Source: a bacterium
GTDB lineage: Bacteria > Bacteroidota > Bacteroidia > B-17B0 > Aurantibacillaceae
Direction of reading: 5' to 3'
Assembly (NCBI GenBank): GCA_027364695.1
Contig: DAHXOV010000058.1
Location: 1 to 5,703, forward strand
Length of the DNA stretch: 5,703 bases
The notes beneath the pieces are model-generated. The model did no database searches. It was not told the origin of the DNA and saw only the letters and a program-made list of their open reading frames with translations. How positions within the stretch are numbered: the stretch's first letter is position 1; every line of letters begins with the position of its first letter. The position numbers were made by a program, and so were the translations under genes. Shown piece by piece: positions 1-5,530 of this stretch.

Positions 1-171
1 ATTCAACACCTCGCGGGTGTAAATGGCAGCAAAACCATTGTGGTGATTAATACAGATAAAGATGCCCCTTTCTTCAAATCTGCTGATTACGGTATTGTCG
101 GGGATGCCTTTGAAGTAGTACCCAAGTTCACAGCAGCCATCAAGAAATTCAAAGCATCTCAACATCAATAA
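1..171 (+). CDS. etfA: Electron transfer flavoprotein alpha subunit, C-terminal 56 residues (5' end outside window)
   Basis: ETF alpha pairs with ETF beta, binds FAD, and carries electrons from acyl-CoA and other dehydrogenases to the respiratory chain in the cytoplasm. Reading frame 1 from the first base gives 56 residues and a TAA at 169-171. The piece matches the FAD-binding C-terminal domain of the family: an opening QHLAG (residues 2-6; the His lies near the flavin in known ETFs), the strand [14 protein letters not shown], and the near-invariant [14 protein letters not shown] (28-41). It ends with a short Lys-rich helix. The first 120 bases are about 42% G+C by my count, richer than the genes after it, which may reflect a well-expressed conserved gene. 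The N-terminal domain and the start lie upstream, where etfB would be expected. Identification rests on the motif string and is firm despite the short length. Confidence 0.93.
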   Translation: MQHLAGVNGSKTIVVINTDKDAPFFKSADYGIVGDAFEVVPKFTAAIKKFKASQHQ

Positions 172-172
172 T

Positions 173-180
173 TATTTTTG
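173..180 (+). promoter_or_regulatory. Possible Bacteroidota -7 element (TATTTTTG) before the BFN gene
   Basis: The octamer TATTTTTG fits the phylum's -7 consensus TAnnTTTG and would place a transcript start near 187, about 30 bases before the ATG at 218. No TTG-type -33 element is visible at the expected 19-21 bp upstream, which is still etfA coding sequence. In DNA this AT-rich the match could be chance, and read-through from etfA is equally possible. Confidence 0.25.
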
Positions 181-217
181 AAAAATTTTTTATATATCTA
201 AGCGAATATATCATATC

Positions 218-844
218 ATGGAAAGAATACTAATGAATATAATAGGAATATCTTCGGGGCAAAGCAATCAAAACAACTATTTGTTACTTCTAGAAGAGCT
301 TAATGGTAACAGGCGCTTACCTATTGTTATTGGTACATTTGAAGCTAAATCTATAGCTATTGCACTGGAAAAAGTAAAAATACAAAGACCTATTTCCCAT
401 GATTTGTTCAAAAATTTTGCTGATGCCTTTCATATCTTGGTCAAAGAAGTATTGATTTACAATTTAGTAGAGGGTGTTTTTTACTCCAAGCTCATTTGTA
501 CAGACGTATCAGGTGAAATTGAACACGAAATAGATGCTCGCACCAGCGATGCTATTGCTATTGCCGTTCGTTTTGATGCGCCTATCTATGTGTATGAATT
601 TATCCTTAAAGAAGCAGGATACATCGTAGATGAAAACGACAATATCACTCCTATTCAACCATCCAGTGAAGAGGAAAAATCTGAACATGTTAGTACAGAA
701 GAAAAAACTTCATCAGATACAGCAGAGACGCTCAAAAGTTTATCATTAGAAGAACTACATCAAAAATTACAAAAAGCAATCAGTGAAGAAAAATATGAAC
801 TTGCTGCTAAAATTCACCAGGAAATAGAAAGAAGAATATCCTGA
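218..844 (+). CDS. Bifunctional nuclease (BFN/DUF151) domain protein with C-terminal UVR motif
   Basis: A 208-residue protein, probably cytoplasmic. Residues about 5-133 form a BFN/DUF151 domain, a family for which DNase and RNase activity has been reported. Visible signatures are GNRRLPIVIGTFEAKSIAIA (30-49), RPISHDLFKNFADAF (57-71) and EIDARTSDAIAIAVRF (104-119). An acidic Ser/Glu-rich linker follows (about 134-172). Residues about 176-206 (LEELHQKLQKAISEEKYELA and on to the ERR near the end) match the UVR motif, the helical hairpin with which UvrB and UvrC bind each other. The ATG at 218 is preferred over the in-frame ATG at 233 because family members usually have a few residues before the first strand (NIIGISSG here). 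It lies 46 bp after etfA; as I recall, etfA followed by this gene is common in Bacteroidota, so linkage is likely conserved. The fold call is firm; the in vivo substrate is unknown. Confidence 0.9.
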   Translation: MERILMNIIGISSGQSNQNNYLLLLEELNGNRRLPIVIGTFEAKSIAIALEKVKIQRPISHDLFKNFADAFHILVKEVLIYNLVEGVFYSKLICTDVSGEIEHEIDARTSDAIAIAVRFDAPIYVYEFILKEAGYIVDENDNITPIQPSSEEEKSEHVSTEEKTSSDTAETLKSLSLEELHQKLQKAISEEKYELAAKIHQEIERRIS

Positions 845-863
845 AACAGGAAGACCGTCTTGA

Positions 864-1457
864 ATGAGCAAAAATATCCTAAAAATATATCTATTGCACT
901 TTTCCATAGCAGTAATTTCTGTTATTACTTTTTTATGGATAATAAATCTATATTTAAATAAATTTACCAAGCACAATGAATATATTAATACTCCCAATGT
1001 TACTAAAATAGAACTTCAAAAAGGTATTCAAATCATCACCAGTAGAAAACTTCGTTACACCATCATAGACAGCATTTATCATCCACAAGAAAAATCAGGT
1101 ATTATCGTATATCAAAATCCTGAACCAAATACGAAAGTAAAAGAAAACAGAAATATCTACATCACTATCACCAGCTTTCAGCCACCAAGCATAGAGATGC
1201 CTAAACTAGTTGATTTAAGCGAGAGACAAGCCATTATGATACTCAAAAGTTATGATCTTAAGGTAGGTAAAATCATCTATGAGTTGTCTTATTGCAATGG
1301 TTGTGTTGTCAAACAACTCTACAAATACAAAGAAATTTTACCTGGTAAATACATCCAAAAAGGCAGTGCTATTGATCTCATCATAGGGCAAAAAGGAAAT
1401 GCTATACCATCGGCTCATAGCGATACAATAAACAAGGCTGAAACTTCGTTTGAATAA
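864..1457 (+). CDS. Membrane-anchored protein with two PASTA domains
   Basis: A 197-residue protein with a short cytoplasmic N-terminus, one hydrophobic segment (about 8-31, LLHFSIAVISVITFLWII) acting as signal anchor, and a periplasmic remainder. Two PASTA repeats follow, about 41-104 and 108-176. Each opens with a proline strand (NTPNVTKIELQKG; EMPKLVDLSERQA) and ends with a pattern like PNTKVKENRNIYITI or PGKYIQKGSAIDLIIG. A polar tail (177-197) closes it. PASTA domains occur in penicillin-binding proteins and Ser/Thr kinases and are linked to peptidoglycan or muropeptide binding; no kinase or transpeptidase domain is present, so a cell-wall or scaffold role is only inferred. The second repeat carries Cys144 and Cys147 (CNGC), placed in the oxidising periplasm. 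The ATG lies 19 bp after the BFN stop, so co-transcription is likely. In other Bacteroidota such genes often sit by rluD or ddl, as I recall; neither is here. Confidence 0.85.
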   Translation: MSKNILKIYLLHFSIAVISVITFLWIINLYLNKFTKHNEYINTPNVTKIELQKGIQIITSRKLRYTIIDSIYHPQEKSGIIVYQNPEPNTKVKENRNIYITITSFQPPSIEMPKLVDLSERQAIMILKSYDLKVGKIIYELSYCNGCVVKQLYKYKEILPGKYIQKGSAIDLIIGQKGNAIPSAHSDTINKAETSFE

Positions 1458-1462
1458 TTTTG
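1455..1462 (+). promoter_or_regulatory. Possible -7 element (TAATTTTG) before the T9SS protein gene
   Basis: TAATTTTG overlaps the PASTA gene's TAA stop and fits the TAnnTTTG consensus, with the next ATG 20 bases downstream. No -33 TTG is seen at the right distance; the nearest TTTG, at 1449-1452, is too close. This is a weak candidate in an AT-rich 24-bp gap that may simply be internal to an operon. Confidence 0.2.
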
Positions 1463-1481
1463 AATAAAGTAAATCCAAAGA

Positions 1482-3392
1482 ATGGCTAAAAAATCAAATA
1501 CAATTTTCAAATATACATTCTCTTTTATTCCAGCTTGTTTTCTTCCTCTTACTCTTGTATCCCAAGAATACACGCTTCCATTGTTTACTAACATCAACTA
1601 TTATACTTTTCCATCCCTCACACAAGGCACTCCATTTTATTCTTCCAAAACACTCTCTACGAGCATAGCTCTGCCTTTTTTTGACGACTTTCACTATGCC
1701 TACAAACAAGCTTATCCTGATGTAAGCAAATGGCAGGATTCCAGTGTCTATATCAATTATGGTTATGCAAAGTATCCTATTTCTTTTGGAGTAGCAACAT
1801 TTGATGGGCTAAATAAAAAGGGATACCCTTATCAAACCATTATCTCTTCTACTGCTTCAGAACCTGCAGATACCCTTACTTCCCGATCTATCAATTTATT
1901 CGTAAACGGCTCTTATACCTACACCCCTAGCGATAGTATTGCACTTGTCTTTTATTATCAAAGAATGGGGAATGGAGATAATCCCGAAACGAATGACTCT
2001 CTTATCTTAGACTTCTTCATGCCAGCACAAAATAAATGGAAAAACATTATATGGTCTATCACAGGAAGCAATATAGCACCTGTGAATGACAGTGCTTTTA
2101 ATAAAATACATATCTACATTACGGATACGGCTTTTTTATACGACGGATTTAAATTTAGATTCAGAAACAAAGCTACACCCGTTGGTGCTGTAGATCACTG
2201 GCACATAGATTATATCCAATTAGATAAAAATCTCTACAAAACAGATACTATCATAGATGATGTAGCATTTTACTATATGAGCAGCCCACTATTAAAAAAT
2301 TATTCTGCCATGCCTTACAAACATTTTCTCCCATCGGAAATGGCTGTACAGGTAAATAATTATATGAAGAATAATAATAAATACACTACCAAGAATGTAA
2401 ATTATCAGTTTAATATCTACGACAGTAATGGTAACTTCTTATACAACTATAATGGTGGAAGTGCTAATGTAAACCCGGGTAGTAATACTGTTACAGTTCA
2501 TCAAAAACCCAGTTTTTCCTATACTTTCAGTCCATCAGATACAACACGATTTTATGCTAAACATTTTCTCAACACTGTTCCTGACACATGGAATTTGAAC
2601 GACACTATTGTACAGTGCACGGCTCTCAAGAATTATTTTGCTTATGATGATGGGCAAGCCGAGTTGGGTTACTATTTAAAGTTTTATGGCACTCAGCTTG
2701 CTCAAAGATACACGCTCAATGTTACAGATACTTTGCGGGCGATGGATATTTTCTTTATTCCTGTTAACAGCATTAATATATCCAATAAAGATATTTTCAG
2801 AATATGCGTGTGGTCTAATTTTTCAGGACAACCAGGTACATTGATTTACAGAGATAGTTTAATGAAACCAAAATTTTTGGATTGGGGATACAATCAAATT
2901 CCTCGGTATTATCTTACTGCTCCATTGGTGCTCTCTCCAGGCACTTATTTTTTTGGCATTCAATCTTATCCGCCTTCCTCGCAATATAGTGTTACCATAG
3001 GTTTGGATGTCAATTACAATCATTCGGACAATACTTATTACAATAGTATAGGCGTGTGGAATCAGTCGACCGTAAAGGGTTCTCTTATGATGCATCCTGT
3101 ACTGGGCGATAGTACAAAAGCGCTAGGCATCAATGAATCTGGAATATCATTACAAAACGATTTTATTCTTTATCCTAATCCTATAGAAACATCTAAAATA
3201 CTACATATCCAAACAAATATAAATGACCCATACAAGATTCAAATATTCAATTCATTGGGGCAAAGTGTTCTTATACAAAGTTATTTACAACATTCTACTG
3301 ATATAAATATATCCAGTATAAACCCTGGCATATACATTGTGCAAATAATTACTAAATATTCTGTTCTCAATAAAAAATTACTTGTAAAGTAA
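1482..3392 (+). CDS. Secreted protein with type A T9SS sorting domain, function unknown
   Basis: A 636-residue exported protein. The N-terminus has Lys at 3, 4 and 10, a hydrophobic core (about 11-26) and a likely signal peptidase I site after Ser27, leaving Gln28 first; an N-terminal Gln that cyclises is typical of this phylum. Cys19 lies inside the core, and IPAC is a poor lipobox, so I do not call a lipoprotein. Residues about 63-250 hold a beta-rich region with ALPFFDDFHYAY, FGVATFDGLN and VDHWHIDYIQLDKN, patterns I associate with MAM/LamG-like jelly-roll regions of Bacteroidota secreted proteins. A second beta region starts at FAYDDGQAELGYYL (386-399) and runs to about 545. Residues 562-636 are the T9SS C-terminal domain: LYPNPIE, then YKIQIFNSLGQ, INPGIYIVQI and a Lys-rich end. 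The protein should cross the outer membrane and be anchored or released. No catalytic motif is recognisable; adhesion or structural roles are guesses. Confidence 0.88.
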   Translation: MAKKSNTIFKYTFSFIPACFLPLTLVSQEYTLPLFTNINYYTFPSLTQGTPFYSSKTLSTSIALPFFDDFHYAYKQAYPDVSKWQDSSVYINYGYAKYPISFGVATFDGLNKKGYPYQTIISSTASEPADTLTSRSINLFVNGSYTYTPSDSIALVFYYQRMGNGDNPETNDSLILDFFMPAQNKWKNIIWSITGSNIAPVNDSAFNKIHIYITDTAFLYDGFKFRFRNKATPVGAVDHWHIDYIQLDKNLYKTDTIIDDVAFYYMSSPLLKNYSAMPYKHFLPSEMAVQVNNYMKNNNKYTTKNVNYQFNIYDSNGNFLYNYNGGSANVNPGSNTVTVHQKPSFSYTFSPSDTTRFYAKHFLNTVPDTWNLNDTIVQCTALKNYFAYDDGQAELGYYLKFYGTQLAQRYTLNVTDTLRAMDIFFIPVNSINISNKDIFRICVWSNFSGQPGTLIYRDSLMKPKFLDWGYNQIPRYYLTAPLVLSPGTYFFGIQSYPPSSQYSVTIGLDVNYNHSDNTYYNSIGVWNQSTVKGSLMMHPVLGDSTKALGINESGISLQNDFILYPNPIETSKILHIQTNINDPYKIQIFNSLGQSVLIQSYLQHSTDINISSINPGIYIVQIITKYSVLNKKLLVK

Positions 3393-3423
3393 GTACATTT
3401 ACCCATTACTATTATAGGGTTTA

Positions 3424-4578
3424 ATGAGTTTTGTCAAAAAAATAATCTTTACTTTTTATACTCTTGTAAAAAACATTTTTCAATTTAGCTTCTTCATCAG
3501 TAGTATCTTGCTATTCACAAGCTATTATTCTACTTTTATTCACCCCAGTAGTTTCATTTTACTTCCTTTTATTTCCCTGCTATTTCCAATTTTCCTATTA
3601 GTGCATTTTTTTTGGATAATTTTTTTTGCTGTTTCTTTCAAGATAAGACATCTCGTTATTGCACTGCTTATTCTTATTTTCTTTTTCCCTCAAATAAAAG
3701 AATACTATAATATTAGTTTTGCTGAAAAGAGCAACGATTTATCCAATACAATATCTGTAATGTCCTTTAATGTGAAGCTTTTTGACCTATACAATTGGCA
3801 GAACAGTTATCAGACAAGAGAGAAAATTTTTGAATACGTGAAAAATAATCCTGCCGATATTATGTGTTTTCAGGAGTTTTACACTTCTGAAGACAGTGGT
3901 GATTTTAATAACTATAATGATCTTAAAAAATTATTTCCTCATTACTATTTTCACACTGCATACTTTATTACACTCAGGGGAAATGATCACTGGGGTTTAT
4001 TGACTATGTCCAAATATCCTATTATCAATCCATCTGTTGTGCACTTTAATAATGCAAAAAATAACGGTTGTATTTATTCTGATATTGTTTTTAATAAAGA
4101 TACCATTCGTGTGTTCAATATACATCTGCAATCTTATAGTTTGTTTAAAAAGAAAAAATGGAAGTTCAATCAAAAACCTGATAATGAAAATTTCTTTCAG
4201 GCATTGGATAAGACGGCCAAGGGTGCAAGTCTCATTGAAAAAATATATTACAACAACCAACTCAAAACTCAGCAAGCAGAAACCATACTACACATTGCTC
4301 AACCGTCTCACTACCCTACCCTGCTTGTTGGCGATTTTAATGACATTTCTAACTCATACCTTATGCAACAACTCAAAAAAAACGATTATAAAGATGCTTT
4401 TATAGAAAAAGGCAATGGCTTTGGCATTACTTATCACGACAAAATTTATCTACGGATCGATTATATATTTCACAACAGCGCATTTCAAACCCTTGATTTC
4501 TCCACAGAAAATAATCCTCAGACACAAAACATCAGCGACCACTATCCTATAAAATGTATTTTAGGACTCAAAAAGTAA
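3424..4578 (+). CDS. Membrane-anchored endonuclease/exonuclease/phosphatase (EEP) family protein
   Basis: A 384-residue protein. The first 90 residues are strongly hydrophobic, with about three membrane helices (near 13-33, 43-68 and 73-90). The EEP catalytic domain runs from about 108 to 381 and keeps the full motif set: Asn116 (MSFNVKLF), Glu151 (CFQEFY, metal ligand), GLLTMSKYPI (191-200), His234 (FNIHLQSY), Asp304 and Asn306 (GDFND), Asp346 (RIDYIF), and Asp372-His373 (SDHYPI). An intact set implies an active Mg-dependent phosphodiesterase or phosphatase. The fold covers DNases, AP endonucleases, sphingomyelinases and inositol phosphatases, so the substrate is open; membrane tethering would suit a lipid or periplasmic substrate, but the side of the membrane is not decided by sequence alone. 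A basic stretch, KKKKWKFNQK, lies at 242-251. The ATG at 3424 is the only start before Met113 and lies 31 bp after the T9SS gene. No Shine-Dalgarno is evident. Confidence 0.9.
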   Translation: MSFVKKIIFTFYTLVKNIFQFSFFISSILLFTSYYSTFIHPSSFILLPFISLLFPIFLLVHFFWIIFFAVSFKIRHLVIALLILIFFFPQIKEYYNISFAEKSNDLSNTISVMSFNVKLFDLYNWQNSYQTREKIFEYVKNNPADIMCFQEFYTSEDSGDFNNYNDLKKLFPHYYFHTAYFITLRGNDHWGLLTMSKYPIINPSVVHFNNAKNNGCIYSDIVFNKDTIRVFNIHLQSYSLFKKKKWKFNQKPDNENFFQALDKTAKGASLIEKIYYNNQLKTQQAETILHIAQPSHYPTLLVGDFNDISNSYLMQQLKKNDYKDAFIEKGNGFGITYHDKIYLRIDYIFHNSAFQTLDFSTENNPQTQNISDHYPIKCILGLKK

Positions 4579-4588
4579 TATGCTTACT
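4574..4588 (-). terminator. Weak hairpin at the convergent junction, T-run on the minus side
   Basis: AGTAA (4574-4578) pairs with TTACT (4584-4588) around a 5-base loop. Read on the minus strand, the right arm is followed by a run of T (TTACTTTTTG), as in an intrinsic terminator for the MBL gene. The stem has only 5 pairs with one G-C, so its stability is doubtful. The left arm holds the EEP stop TAA, and the right arm ends in the first base of the MBL stop (complement strand). Confidence 0.2.
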
Positions 4589-5358
4589 CAATCACCTCTC
4601 ACTTTCATTCCATCATAAGATAAAAACACATTGTCAGGAAGAATTGTACTTACTTCATCGTGTCTGCCCATTTGATGAGAGATGTGTGTAAGATACGCCC
4701 GTTCAGGTTTTAATTCTGATATTAACTCCAATGCTTCTTCTAATGTAAAATGGGAAATATGTTTTTCTTTTCTCAAAGCATTGACTATGAAGACATCCAT
4801 ACCTTTTAGTTTTGCTTTCTCTTCTTCACTTATAAAACTAGCATCTGTAATGTAGGCTATTTGATTATTAAAAATGAACCCCCATACGGGCAATTGGTAG
4901 TGCAATACTTCTATTGGTTGTATATACAAATCATTGATATAAAATGCCTCTTTTGCAATTTCATTTATTTCAACCTCGGGTACTCCTGGATATTTATCGT
5001 CATGAAAAACATAATGGAACTCTCTTTCTAAAGCTTTCAATACTCTTGAAGTTGCGTATATTGGTATTTTTTTCTTTAAAATAAAATTATATGCTCTAAT
5101 ATCATCCAGTCCTGCGATGTGATCTTTATGCTCATGTGTAAATAAAACTGCATTTAATTTCTTTACTTGTTCCCTCAGCATTTGTTGCCTAAAATCAGGA
5201 CCTGTATCCACTACAATGGATGTATTTTTAGTACAAACAAGCACCGAACTCCTCAGTCGTTTGTCTTTTGGGTCAGAAGAAGTGCATACCTCACATTCAC
5301 ATCCTATCAGAGGGATTCCCTGCGATGTGCCTGTACCTAAAAAAATGAGTTCAACCAT
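4588..5358 (-). CDS. PhnP-like MBL-fold metal-dependent hydrolase (phosphodiesterase)
   Basis: A 256-residue cytoplasmic metallo-beta-lactamase-fold enzyme of the PhnP type. It opens with MVELIFLGTGTSQGIP. The two-metal centre is complete: THEHKDH (74-80, giving His75, His77, Asp79, His80), His153 (VLHYQLPVWGF), Asp172 (TDASF) and His225 (THISHQMG). A second, structural zinc site like that described for E. coli PhnP is visible as Cys20, Cys22 and Cys25 (GCECEVC) with His228. KHISH (199-203) is another conserved-looking His pair. E. coli PhnP hydrolyses the ribosyl 1,2-cyclic phosphate made in phosphonate breakdown, but no phn genes are seen here. Bacteroidota commonly carry such a gene without that pathway, so a general cyclic or nucleotide phosphodiesterase is the safer call and I give no symbol. 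The start at 5358 puts the GTGTSQG loop at the usual distance from the N-terminus. It is convergent with the EEP gene and divergent from the lipoprotein gene. Confidence 0.9.
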   Translation of the reverse strand: MVELIFLGTGTSQGIPLIGCECEVCTSSDPKDKRLRSSVLVCTKNTSIVVDTGPDFRQQMLREQVKKLNAVLFTHEHKDHIAGLDDIRAYNFILKKKIPIYATSRVLKALEREFHYVFHDDKYPGVPEVEINEIAKEAFYINDLYIQPIEVLHYQLPVWGFIFNNQIAYITDASFISEEEKAKLKGMDVFIVNALRKEKHISHFTLEEALELISELKPERAYLTHISHQMGRHDEVSTILPDNVFLSYDGMKVRGD

Positions 5359-5530
5359 CGGTTCAAATTTTGGCTAAAAATAACTCTCAAAAGTCAAGGT
5401 GGCAAAATACATATTTATAGGAGATACACTCTTACAAAAAAGCCTCTTATTGAGTCAAATAAAAAAATGAAAAAAAATTTTTACATTTAATTTTAATTTA
5501 CATACATTTGCCCCACAAAAATTTAAAAAA
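5359..5530. other. Divergent intergenic region with A/T tracts
   Basis: These 172 bases separate the MBL gene (minus) from the lipoprotein gene (plus) and should hold both promoters. I see no ORF, RNA gene or strong hairpin. Bases 5460-5483 consist of runs of A followed by T, of the kind that gives stiff or curved DNA and can act as an UP-like element. The plus-strand promoter is listed separately. On the minus strand only an imperfect TATTTTG (5409-5403) is found. Confidence 0.5.
5503..5510 (+). promoter_or_regulatory. Bacteroidota -7 promoter element (TACATTTG) for the lipoprotein gene
   Basis: TACATTTG is an exact TAnnTTTG match, followed by GCCCC, and is the best promoter candidate in the window. 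A transcript start near 5515 would leave an A-rich leader of about 15 bases (AAAAATTTAAAAAA) before the ATG at 5531, a typical unstructured leader in this phylum with no Shine-Dalgarno. The -33 position holds only T's (5478-5482) with no TTG, but the A/T tract above may compensate. Confidence 0.5.

Noticed and set aside
172..217. Possible terminator between etfA and the BFN gene (ATTTTT G AAAAAT followed by T's)
   Set aside because: The arms are all A-T with a one-base loop, so a stable hairpin is not possible. It reads better as A/T-rich spacer, perhaps with a -7 box.
767..997. Minus-strand open frame spanning the BFN/PASTA boundary
   Set aside because: It is antisense to two well-supported genes and its product shows no family resemblance. 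Such frames arise by chance in AT-rich coding DNA.
1527..1541. IPAC in the T9SS protein's signal peptide as a lipobox
   Set aside because: The Cys lies in the middle of the hydrophobic core and Pro at -2 is atypical. A signal peptidase I site followed by Gln28 fits better.
3394..3401. TACATTTA before the EEP gene as a promoter
   Set aside because: The final G of TAnnTTTG is missing and there is no -33 element. The ACCC/GGGT pairing nearby is only 4 bp with a 12-base loop.
4037..4405. 122-codon open frame on the plus strand inside the EEP gene
   Set aside because: It lies wholly within the EEP catalytic domain in another frame. The EEP frame has all family motifs there, while this one gives a sequence with no recognisable domain.
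218..5358. A multi-nuclease defence system (BFN, EEP and MBL together)
   Set aside because: All three resemble widespread core-genome families. The MBL gene is on the opposite strand, and no ATPase, sensor, toxin or mobile-element feature is present.
5403..5409. Minus-strand TATTTTG as promoter for the MBL gene
   Set aside because: It is one base shorter than TAnnTTTG, and the only upstream TTTG (5438-5435) is about 25 bp away, more than the usual 19-21. It is too weak to list.
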